NCBI GenBank assembly: GCA_023079485.1
Contig: CM041104.1
Location: 4,527,676-4,591,675 of the forward strand
Source of the DNA: Archilochus colubris
Lineage: Eukaryota > Chordata > Aves > Apodiformes > Trochilidae
Direction: 5' to 3'
DNA length: 64,000 bases
Both the position numbers and the translations under genes were made by a program. The notes under the pieces are model-generated. The model was not told the origin of the DNA. It saw only the letters and a program-made list of their open reading frames with translations, and made no database searches. Positions 1-10,350 of the stretch are shown one piece after another; positions within the stretch are counted from its first letter, which is position 1, and the number at the start of each line of letters is the position of its first letter.

Positions 1-678
1 TGCACTGAGCACTGGTAAACTTCTCAACATTTGGCAGGGCTGTGCTCATTGACTGCAGTGAGATGCTCTGTAGTTCTCTGCCCTCACTGTGCTCATTCTG
101 GTCCAGCCGGTCCTGCTGCAGGGGTGGCTGTAGCTGCCCCTCCCAGCTGGGGCACTCAGTGCTGTGCCATGGGCCAGGGCAGAGGAAGCCAAGCCAGGAA
201 CAAACTAAGAGGAGGAAGTGGAAATAAAATGCTTTAGCTCAAGCAGGAGAAGGTTATAGAAGCAGCAATGCCTTCAGGTCAAGATTAGGTGCATCAGCAG
301 AGCTGGTTGCAGAAATATTCCAGAGCTCCCAGTGACCTTATTATGCCAAGTTTAAAGCAATCTTTTTGTGCCCTCACTTCCTCATGCATTAAAATTCACC
401 AGAAAGATAAATAGTTACTTCACTGCCATCTGTTTTCATTCTGTTAGATAATATAATCAAGACTATTCTATACATGAGAAGTATTGCTTAACTAAATACC
501 ATCCGAAACACAACCTATGGATTTTTGAAAGTCACCAGTATTTGATGACATTACAGACTGAAGCAGCCAGACCAAGACAGAACAGGTTACAAAATGCCCC
601 TTCAGGATTGCTTGAAAACTTCCATGAAGTGATTTTTCATTAAAATGTTGTTTTGGGTTTTTTTCCATGATACTGTTT
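1..678. other. Unique non-coding DNA, nothing recognised
   Basis: Two short plus-strand open frames overlap at about 31-237 in different frames. Neither has a recognisable motif, and mutual overlap is typical of chance open frames. I see no repeat family, RNA gene or promoter-like cluster. Confidence 0.5.
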
Positions 679-723
679 AAAAAACAAACAAACAAACAAA
701 CAAACAAAAAAACAAAAAACAAA
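679..723. repeat. (CAAA)n microsatellite
   Basis: About ten CAAA-type units in a row, decaying into longer A runs at the right end. An overlapping minus-strand open frame (492-722) is low-complexity translation of this tract (F/V/C-rich) and is not a gene. Confidence 0.85.
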
Positions 724-997
724 GTTGAAAAATTTATTTTCTGGATTTTCTTTGAGAAACTGTAATTCTTGTTTTAAGACCTTTTTTTTCTTTTTTTTAT
801 TTGGTTTTGCTTTGTTTTCTTTTTCAGGAAACTAAAAAAGTGAAGAAAGGGGGGAAAGAAATGTGTGCACGTGGGAGAAGGCTTTTTTTTTTTTATTGTA
901 TTCTCTTCCCCCTTCAAAAATAGTTTTTCCATGGGCTGGTATCTTCATTAGAAATGAACAAGCACGTAACTGAACATTCTGTCAATCAAGTTCTATA
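724..997. other. T-rich low-complexity stretch
   Basis: Several T runs separated by C and G occur at about 773-825, with another T run near 882-893. Between them is purine-rich sequence near 834-860. Nothing else is recognised. Confidence 0.5.
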
Positions 998-1090
998 ATT
1001 TACCCAAAGCCACAAGGACTAAAAACACCAAAGCAAGTCACAGGACTTAGATCCAAGCCTCACCCTGTGCTCCGGTCACTGGCTCTTGCA
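998..1090 (-). repeat. MIR SINE fragment, minus strand
   Basis: The plus strand carries the reverse complement of MIR body features in the expected order: a degraded CCAAAGCCACA block (the complement of the GACCTTGG core), then sequence like the MIR 'GGACTTAGATCCAAG' to 'TGCTC..GTCACTGG' part. Divergence is high, as expected for MIR, which stopped moving long before birds diversified. Identification is by eye against the remembered consensus. A profile search with the MIR/MIRb models would settle it. Confidence 0.5.
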
Positions 1091-1420
1091 GGTTACAATT
1101 AGCACCAAGAAGATGAGATCCCCTGGAGATAAGCAGGGCCCAGCTCAGTCTCTGACTCTGCTAAGTTTGCCTCAAAGTGGTTATGTGGGTGGTGCAGAAT
1201 TTGTCAAACAAGATGTTCACAAAGATCTCCCTAAGCGCGGCCGAGAAAAAAATGAAGACAACCCTACCATAAAGTGACACATAATTCAGCTGCAGTGAAA
1301 CATACTGATGCAACAGCAGAGAATAACTCATTCCCCTTAGGCAAAACTCATCCAAAAAGCTAATAATGAAAACTGGACTACTCCAAACCATTATTTTTAC
1401 TTTCCAGGCCAGCACAAGGG
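1091..1420. other. Unique DNA between two MIR copies
   Basis: Overlapping open frames on opposite strands (1086-1277 plus, 1161-1415 minus) have no recognisable domains. Nothing else is seen. Confidence 0.45.
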
Positions 1421-1550
1421 ATAGCTTATGTGGTTAGCAGCTGACTCCTGAGTTTTGTTCTTTGTTCCACCACTACTTCACTCTCTGATCTTGCAGTGTC
1501 ACTGTCCTGGGCTTCAGTTTACTTACGGCTGAAATGTGGATATATGTTGA
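1421..1550 (+). repeat. MIR SINE, plus strand
   Basis: The order of blocks matches MIR: a tRNA-like head (ATGTGGTTAGCAG, resembling the A-box region), then CTCCTGAGTTTTGTTC in place of the B-box region, a CCACCACTACTTCACT block, then TGATCTTGCAGTGTCAC and GGGCTTCAGTTTACTTAC, matching the conserved 'gaccttgggcaagtcac...cctcagtttcctcat' core. About 130 bp is present, nearly half of a full element. This is the best-preserved MIR head in the window. It is inactive and has no coding capacity. Confidence 0.6.
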
Positions 1551-1560
1551 TTACAAAAGA

Positions 1561-2659
1561 TATAACTGATATGTGCTAATTATTCGAAATGCATGGGGGT
1601 GGGGATAGATTTGGAGACAGATGCCAGTGACCTTTCTGGAGCCTGATTTCACTCTGTGGTTTAGAAGAGGGTAAAAGACAGAAACCCCCAACAAGTGCTT
1701 ATTTAGAATCAAGGGGGGAAAGGAAAGAAAGAAAAGGGAGGGAAGAGGAGTAATTTATGCTGCTATTCCTATTCCTGATGCTGTGAGAGCTATCAGGACC
1801 ACATGGATGGCTGGGCAGGAGCAGTTTTCCTTGTCCCTGGAAGCTGCAGCTCCTGGAGGATGGCTTTCAACAACATGAAGGGTTGTACCAGCATCAGTCA
1901 AGGAACCAGGAAGGATTGGGATGGAGGCTGCTTAAATTTGCACTGCTGCTAAAAAATGGTGCTAAAACTACGAATGTACAATCATTACATTCTCTGTCCA
2001 GGCCTCTCTGGATATAAAACACTCAGGACTGGAAACCAGGGCAGTTTATACCTGGTTAGAGTGCATCCCTGGATCACATGTAAAGTACCCTGTAAGGTAG
2101 TCCCTCAAGGACTGCTTCATGACATCTGTTTGTTCTCAGCTGGAAATTTGCTTACCTAATCACTAAAAACTTAGGGCCATTGAACTGTACCCATGCTTCT
2201 ATAGCTGATGTCCAGAGAGATTCTTGAAATCATAAGGTATCACATGTGCTTCAAACTTCTGCAACAAAGCACTTGAATGTGTGTGGGATGCTGAGCTCAG
2301 ATTTTCTGGTGTCAGCGATTATGACTCAGAAATCATGGGAAAGAGGTCAATGAAAGAGACCCATTTTTATATGCACACTGGTCTGTAGTCTGGGAATGGA
2401 ATACAACTGCAGTTTTTTCTTGGAAGGTCATTGAATTGAACTAAACTGACCCAACCAGTTACTATTGGCTTCTAGAAACACCGTGGACAGCAATATTTAT
2501 AATGATTACCCTGACAAGCTGAGTAATTGCTCTGCAGCTAAAATGCTAAAAGCAATGGAGTTGGATTTTCAAAAGAAGTTTTTCATCAGAGCTTCCTAAA
2601 TAAAATAATTGTGGGAAATAACTGGAAAGTAGAAATGCTGGCTGGATTTGTGTTAATAG
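1561..2659. other. Unique DNA with a pure-purine tract
   Basis: Positions 1711-1750 form a 40-base tract with only A and G on the plus strand. The rest shows no repeat or gene that I recognise. A short open frame at 1956-2159 has no known motif. Confidence 0.5.
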
Positions 2660-2720
2660 GTATGTGTGCATGTATATATATGTATTATATATATGTACAC
2701 AGATATTTCTGTATATATGC
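2660..2720. repeat. Imperfect (TA)n/(TG)n microsatellite
   Basis: Alternating purine-pyrimidine sequence with TATATA and TGTATA runs, interrupted several times. The open frame starting at 2664 is translation of this repeat (Y/I/C-rich) and is rejected as a gene. Confidence 0.7.
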
Positions 2721-5700
2721 ATAAAGCAGAGTCAATCAGGAAAGGGGAGACTAAGGATTCCACAAATCTTTCTGAATGTGTCTCTTGCTACTGATGTCAC
2801 TAGGACCATTATTTCAAATGCATTAAAATATTTTCAGGGACTTGAAATTTAAAATTCAGAAGTTACATATGGCAGAGAGTCTGTGCCATGAAATCGCATC
2901 TTTAAATAATTATTTTTAAAGTTACATGTAGAGCAAAAATGAAGCGATTTGTTTCTTCAAATGTTTGGGTCTAAGGTAAGAATCCACACTTTTCAATCAT
3001 TTGCTCTCTTGCATATGCCCCACACAATATGACTGCACTTTTTATAATGAAAGCATTTTCACATTCAGTCTTCTTCTACCAGTTACTAAAAGTACTTTGC
3101 GTTGTGGAATTAAGCAGGTGAACTACTGCAGCATCTCATCTCATCTCATTATCTTCTAAACATTTCTAATGTGAGGACAAGATTTTGAAAGGACCAATTT
3201 CACACGCTCCTGCTGTATGTGAATCCCTCCATACAAGTCACCAGGTTATCTCTGCCTCAGCTAGGAAGTGAGGTTCAGATCTGCTTAGTTTTCAAATGAT
3301 CTGAGACATTTCAAAGATAGAGAATGTAAGGCAAGTGTTGATTGGAAACTGGTTCATGAATATTTTGATTAATGGAGCTTCAGGATATTTAGATGCTAAA
3401 GTTTCTAAATTGGCATGATCAGATAGACACCACAACTGCATGTGCAGCAGTGGGAAATATGTCTAAGCACTGAGATGTGGCAATGGCTTTTATGGCAGGT
3501 GTGTGGCCAATGCACATATGTGTTGACATAAACACTTGCATGAAAATGTGATCCTCAAGGCTCAGCAAGATTGAATAATCAATACCTTCATACCCAGGCA
3601 CCTCTTTAATGCAATGCCTAGGAATTAACCACAAGCTCTTATTAATGCAAGCCCATAACTAAACCCTGTCTGATCATACTACACTGGAAATGGCCCTCCA
3701 AGGAGCACTTCTTTTTCATAAAGGGATTTCCTTCAGTGCTTGTTCACAGACCATGATTTGCTGTGCTTTAGAGTCACCATAACCCCCCTTCTTAGCTGCT
3801 GCAGCAGCAAATATATAATCACTGCACAGGAAACAAACCATTGTCTGAGTTTCAGGTCATGCACTACTTTTGTGTATTCATGAATGCCACAAAACCACTA
3901 AGTAGTCAAGTTAAACATTGATACTCTGGACACACAGATGTGAGCTGGATTATATGTGGGTTTGGAGTTATTTTGGCAGGTTTTATATATGAGAGTAACC
4001 TAGGGTACTAAAAGCTGCTATGCCAAATTTTGCTCCAGTCCCTGGCTTCAAATGTTATGCCCAGCTTCTTGGACACTTAAAGGACACAAAGAAGAAACAT
4101 TTTTCTGGTAGATTTGGCAGGAACCTACTTTATCAAGGCCAACAGAGGTGGGGGATAAGGTTGAGCTTTTCAAATTTGGATCTAGAGGGACCAAACAAAT
4201 CTGCTGTGATCTCAGAGATGCAAATACAGAAACTTCCATGGGTGGTGAGTAAATGGGACAAGAGCTGTGGATGACTTCGTCCTTTTTCCCCACTATAAGT
4301 AGGTATTCTACAATAGCACTTGCAGGATATAACCAAGACTGAGAACTGTTGTGCTAGCATTTGCATGGACAAGAAAACACTTTTCCCAAAATATTTAGAC
4401 TGAGATCTTGAAAGCAAGATGATTTCAGCCATAAGGATTGTGTGACCTACAAAGAGCAGCAAAAGAGGGAAGTGAAGCTACTTAATCAACATCAGGAAGA
4501 CTTTGAAAGTTTTCTGCTGCATGTTCTGCCAGTTTAGACACCAAAGAAGGGCTGTGCCAGATAAACAGAACTGAAGAGTGGAAGCCACTTACTGGAATTA
4601 GAAGCAGAAGCTGCTGTGTCCACTCATAGCCCAGAGTTCCTAGATATCAGCTACAGCTCTTTATCATTCAAAAGATCTGCTTTTTAGGGACTGACTTAGT
4701 ATCTTTCTGGTTTCCCACCACACCTCGCATGAAGAAATCTGGAAAATGGTCATCAAAGTAGCAATAGTTGCTTCATATCCTGGAAGTAGTACTTGATGTG
4801 TCTGTGTCTTTTTCAGTTTCTCTCTCTGTCTCTGTCATGATACCTGGGAGTATCTGCAAATCAGTTAAAAACATCACACCATATCAGATATGAATAACTG
4901 TGTTCCTGCTCAGCCATCCCCATCCACGCTTGAGGCTTCCACTTCCATAAGGAACCTGAGTGAATATCTAGCCTTGCTGGATGCTTTGAAGAGCAATAAA
5001 AATTAACTTTGCCAAACCATTAGGGAAAGTAAGGTGTTGCTTAAGCTGAAGGTCCTGATTAGGAAATGCCTTCCTCCACAAATGTATATGTCAACTCCAC
5101 CTGCACACACACAGAGTTCAGATCACTGAGATGTAAGATTGCAGTTGATCTCAGCATCTGCAGACATGAAAGGAGCTGCAGCATCCAAACCATGCTGGGC
5201 TTCTTTCAGAGTGATCCAAACTGGGAATTTGGATTCCATTGCAACAGGAAACAAACTGGTAACCAGTTCAGCCTGCCATGCAATGCAGCAATTAATAAAT
5301 ACTCCCATAACTTCCCTGCTAGGTTATTCCAGCAGCACAGTTTGCTCCATGCTTAATTTGTGAGGATTTCTTTGTGGAAAATTCACCACCACCAGTTTGA
5401 TCAGCCCCAATCCAGAGACCTTGGGAAAGTAAATTACACCACTGAACTGTCACTAGAAAGTAATGTTTTCTGAGCTGCAAATGGCCACTAAATGTACTAA
5501 AATTGTAGATGCTGGAGTAAGACACAGAAGGCTTGGAAATCATCCATTACTGCATCACCATTTTCTGTTACATAGGACATCCCTCCTCTCCTTGCCTTGG
5601 CAAGAAAGTGAAACCAAGTGTCCCATGGTAGACAGAAAGGACATCCCCAGAGTTACTCCCATGCAAGCTGAGAAATAAATGGGACTCCATCTTGCAACAT

Positions 5701-6949
5701 TCTTTATCCTTCTAATGCTCAATTCACTACTTGAATAACCACACTGTCTGGGGACCACAGCATAAATCTCTACATTTTTCATCCCTTGACACTCCCTATA
5801 ACGTGCCTTACATGTGTACATCTTACTTACACACTGTAGGACACTGTGTTCTCTCTAATCCTGGACTTCTCCATTCGGTACATTCTGAAGTTAGCAGCTA
5901 ATGCTTGTTTCCATTTCTGAGGGACACAGAGAAAAGAAGAGCCAAAATACTGCAGTGGACAAAGAGGGTTTTCCTGACTGTAAATTTCTTAACAGGAAAA
6001 GGTCTGTTTATCTGGGCAGGCCATCAGGAAACAAAAACAAAAACACCTCTTCTCATCCCACTCGTTTTTGTGAAGGGATTTTGATCTGTATTTTTTGAGG
6101 TCCTCAAGGATTTAGAAGCCTTCTTCTTTAGCATAGTTTTGGACTGAGAATTTCCCTTGATTCCTCTCTATTTGTTTCAATAGAATTCCTCTTGTTTACA
6201 TAAATTAAGAATCTGGCCCCTGGTTTCCAACCCAACCAAGTAGGACTCAAGTACAATGAGATAGATTGTCCTCTCAGGATTTCTAGCTGTGTAGAGAATC
6301 CAAAGTGCCAGAAATCTTGTGGGAAGGACTGTTTTTCAGGGAAATTCCACCGCATAGTTTCCATATGTGTCATATAAGTAATGTCACCCTAGACTACAAA
6401 CCTTCTGAAATCAGCCTGCTACATTCAACACTTCCGGCTGTATAATAATATTGTATAATTATAGTTATATGTATTATTATAATTATTCCTTCTGCTTTAA
6501 AATACCTCACTTAAAATTAAATTGGGATGCCAGCATTTTTTGTTCTCTCTGGAAGAGTGGAAGGACAGGGTTCATCTGGAGGCTGCTATGCTTAGCTGGT
6601 AAAAAAAGTGCCACTGAAACCAGTAGTAGTTGTGGCATGTGGTGTAGGCACAACCAAGTAGCATGTCAGGCTATTAGAGGGCGTCCTGGGGAGCCAAAGC
6701 TCTGCCTTGGGAACTGATGCAGAGGAGCCCGAAGCTGAAGACTGAGATTCATTTCTGGATCTGTCCTCGCTGCAAACTCTGAGCAGTTGGTGGTAATTTT
6801 GATCAGATGAATTCCTCCTATCAGGAAGAAAGGCATCATATGCCAGTACTTTAATTTCATTTCAATTTGCTTTAGCAGAGATTTATAATTATTATAAGGC
6901 ATGATTTTATAATGTAATTCTGTGTTGTCAGAGTAGGTTAGCTTTATGA
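2721..6949. other. Unique AT-leaning DNA without recognised genes
   Basis: This holds only minor low-complexity patches: four short ATCTC-type units at 3131-3149, a CT-rich patch at 4811-4836 and an AT-rich patch at 6438-6492. Open frames of 60-109 codons occur on both strands (for example 4133-4462 minus) but overlap one another and show no family signature. Confidence 0.5.
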
Positions 6950-7310
6950 CCTGCTTTAAAAAATAAATGCGGCTTTAATTAAAACAAAACCAAAGAGAGA
7001 AGTACAGTCTTGTACCAACATGTTGCTGTCAGCACCCTGCTAACCATCTGAATTGAACTGTAAGCCTCCACTCAAAGATATCAGAGCCAAAAACAAAGCT
7101 TGTGGCACACTTAAAGGTACCGCTGGCGTATTTTTAATTTGTATCTCAACTTAGTATTGCTGGAGGTTTTCTAATAACAATTATGATGACTGTCAAAAAA
7201 AGACATTAATGAGTAGCAACCTTTAGTAGGCTGTCAACTTTTACAGAAGCATAGCTGGGTGCATTAATAAACCTGACTCTCTGCTTAGCAGCAGTGCACT
7301 TCCATTACCT
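6950..7310. promoter_or_regulatory. Candidate conserved non-coding block
   Basis: The block has several homeodomain-like AT cores (TTTAATTAAA, CATTAATGAG, CATTAATAAA) and isolated retained CpGs (TGCGGCTTTAATT; CCGCTGGCG) in a CpG-poor setting. No open frame is long enough to explain it. This is an inference from base composition and motif content only. It may be ordinary intronic DNA. Confidence 0.2.
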
Positions 7311-7774
7311 GAAGTGGAGTCACTTTGGGTTTAACTAAGTATGAGATCAGAATCAGACTCATTAAATTTAGCCTTCAAGCTGCCATCTTTCATAAGGTAA
7401 GATGAGTTTGCTTCTACATAATGGATGTCACAGAGCTCATCTTCAGTACAAGCTCACACTGCTTGTAATTTTCTGTATTTGCATTACCTGACATGTGAGA
7501 CAATATTAGTGCTAGATCACACTGAAGCCTCTCTGACATCAGCAAATAGAGACACTGCACAGACCAGAGACTTTCTAGCATGCATGCACTACACATAGCC
7601 CCATTTTTGCCCTTGTGATTCCTTCACAAGGTCACTGATATTAAACTGACATATTAAGCCATGTTAGTATCACTCTTTCAGAATTCTTCATGTCTTACTG
7701 CTCATCATACATCAAGATCTGAAGAGCTGTTGCACGGATGATGCTTGGTTAGACTGTTATGTAATGTTCAGGGG
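7311..7774. other. Unique DNA, nothing recognised
   Basis: A minus-strand open frame of 60 codons (7414-7596) has no known motif. No repeats are recognised. Confidence 0.45.
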
Positions 7775-7837
7775 GTAAAATCTGACTCCCTGGAAATCAG
7801 TGGAGATTTTGGGTTTGATTTCAATAACGTTAGATTT
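7775..7837. repeat. Possible old amniote interspersed-repeat remnant
   Basis: The arrangement GTAAAATCTGACTCCCTGG, then AAATCAGTGGAGATTTT, then TTGATTTCAATAACG resembles a common ancient repeat of birds, turtles and crocodilians built around 'gaagtcaatgg' and 'ttgacttcaatgg' in mirror orientation. I recall the pattern but not a secure family name. An old CR1/L3-type 3' end is plausible. Confidence 0.35.
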
Positions 7838-8304
7838 ACTATTAATAATTCTATCAATTTCCTTCACATTAACTTCAGAGTTAGAGAACTATCTAGTCTA
7901 TAAACTATATTTTGAAGTGGGTATTAATTTTTTAATTATTTTCCCTCTGTCTTGTTAAAATGATTCAGTAAGTGGATAAAAATGAAATGACAGAATTAAT
8001 TTGGGATCCTAATAAATGGTATACATCCAGCACAAGCAGATGGCAGTTTCTAGGTGAACAGGAAGATGTTGAAGCAACCAGGTGAGGGGCAGATGGCATC
8101 CTTTACCTCCAGTCCCCTGTGTAATGAGTTATCTGGGTGCTGAGGCCATCACAAGAGTTAAGTACAGTGGAGTTTCCCTGTGAGGTAACTCAAGGAAGGA
8201 GCCTGCAGTAGCTGTCACTATTAAAGAGTTGAGGTCATGTGTAGGAATATAAAGTCAAATATTTGATGGATGATTTAGAGTAAATAAAACCTCTCTACCA
8301 TACT
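7838..8304. other. Unique AT-rich DNA
   Basis: AT-rich sequence with TTAATTTTTTAATTATT near 7924-7940. No gene, RNA or repeat family is recognised. Confidence 0.45.
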
Positions 8305-8346
8305 TTAAAAAATAAACAAAACAAACACACAAACAAAAAAAACCCC
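8305..8346. repeat. A-rich (CAAA-type) simple repeat
   Basis: A-rich sequence with scattered single C (AAACAAAACAAACACACAAAC), probably a decayed (CAAA)n or poly(A) tract. Confidence 0.6.
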
Positions 8347-10300
8347 TAAACCAAGTCTTCTACAGAATGCACAGCTGAGAAAAAAAACCAGTTAGCAGTT
8401 TAGGATGTAATTCCTAAGTAGCTGTCTTGACAAAAAAACTGTCCTTTTTAGAAAAGGTATTTTTCCAGCTAAGACTGCCTCATCTGACATTGAGACAAGC
8501 AGATTCAGATGTCATTTCCTTAAAATTGTTTTGCTAAAACCTGAATTTCTTTCTTCCAAGTTGCATGCAGTCAAGTCTTCTGTCTTAGTGTCAGATGGGT
8601 GTCACTTCTCTGCCAGATCAGAGCCTGATTTGCAAAGTCTTGCACCCTAAATGGTTTGTTCCATTTACCAGGAGCTGGTAAATCACTTCTTCTAAACATT
8701 TTATACATTTCTAATCTTGGCAAGAAGTTGCAAGAAGCTGGCCAGGAGTCCTCTCATTGCAGTCAGGCAGAGCTACACCAGTGCAGCAATGAACAGGGTT
8801 GAGAATGGAGCTGGGAGAAGGAGGAGGCAAAAACCTTTTGGTGTCCTATAAACATAGTTCTTCCATTTTGGGTTGTTTTTTTAAAATTTTTATTTGAAAA
8901 GCAAAAGTCTTTAAAATGTCCACATTTAAAAATCTCAGTCAGCTGAACTCCTTTCAGTCACATAAAATCACTCTAACAATCTCTGCATTTGGAAAGATAA
9001 AAGGAAGAAATCAAAGCACTTACATTTTCCCTGTTGAAACTTAAGTGAAACAAAATGTCTTCCTATTATCCCATTGGACAAATCTAACCCGAGGTATTGA
9101 AGAAATCCTCCCCCCAGAGCTCAGTGCCTCTGTCTGTAATGAAATACGAAGGAAAACAACTGCTAACACAAGTAGACTTTGAACTGCATGAACGACTTTT
9201 CTTGTATTAGCAAAGCAGACTACTAATATGATATGATGGGACATTACTAATGCAACAGAGTGTAGCTAATGCAAATAAAATATGCTGGAGTGCCTAGTTG
9301 AACTGAATAGAGAATTTGTTTGTCTGGGACCCAGATTCTGAAAATGGAAGTAAATCCCACAGAAATAAATCTTACAGATAATTCAATAAACAAGCCAAGC
9401 CCATCAGATGCACCAAGCTGTTCGTGGGCACTGGAGGCACAGATACACCCAGGAACCCAATTGCCACACTGACTTTTGAAGGGACCTGAGTGCTTGGCTG
9501 TCCTTGGCACTTTGGAAAATCTCTTCTTGTATAAATAATAGATGATGGTAATTTGCATGGACATAATAGCTAAGTATATGTGTTTATCAGTAAAGGCTGC
9601 AAAACTGTTATTTGAGTCTTTGAGAGTATCCCTGTCATTGGATTCAAGGCTGTGTCTTCGTAGCAAGTTCGTCTCTGAGAAATAGCTGGTTATGATGCTC
9701 TCTTAAAAAAATAGAAGTGATTTCCTTTTTGGCCTCTTTCTCCCTCCTCCCACTCAGCTCTTAATGACAATATTGTCTGCTGTAAATGGATAGGTCTGAG
9801 CGAATTACAGAACCCTGCCCCTCATTTCAGCTGAGGGCAATATCCCCCACTGCAAAGAGTCTGCTTAGGTTTTGATGCATTTCACTCAAAAGACTGTCTA
9901 TTAAATTGAATACTTGTGTGCTCTCTTGCAACCTCCAGGGCTGTGGGCTGCAGTGGGAGCTGCTCTGCAGCCAGCAGCAACTGGTTGCAATTTGTTATGA
10001 AAACTGCAGCTCCCCACTGCTTGCTGCTGCTGACTGCTTACCATGCGGCCGGAGTCTGCTCAAGAAACGCCAAGAAAGCAGAAACTGAGAATATTCCCAA
10101 GCTCACCTTTTAATGAAGGCATATGGCACTCAGGATATTGTTATTCATGTAGTTAATTGGCAACTGCACACACATATTTATGGTACCACTCATCATGCTT
10201 AGGAAATTTTGGAATTGCTCCATTTTAATGGGCCATAAACACCTACCTAAAGTAAAAGTATAGAGATAATACAAAGAAACATGAATAATTCTTTATAATT
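8347..10300. other. Unique DNA; one longer minus-strand open frame without known homology
   Basis: The minus-strand open frame at 9247-9666 (139 codons) begins with a TTG rather than ATG. It contains a possible exon from about 9701 down to 9376: a T-run followed by AAG as a possible acceptor and GTAAGA as a possible donor. I recognise no domain in the translation and several other frames of this length exist in the window, so I do not call it a gene. Two shorter plus-strand frames at 9906-10113 overlap in different frames. Confidence 0.4.
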
Positions 10301-10350
10301 ACACACACCTATTTATGTACACAAACACCTATTTATGTACACACACACAT
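10301..10350. repeat. 20-bp tandem repeat, about 2.5 copies
   Basis: The unit ACACACACCTATTTATGTAC at 10301-10320 is repeated at 10321-10340 with one change, then partly at 10341-10350. It is a small minisatellite that probably grew from a CA/TA-rich seed. Confidence 0.85.

Noticed and set aside
10301..10350. CRISPR-like direct repeats
   Set aside because: Units are directly adjacent with no spacers, and the setting is a vertebrate genome.
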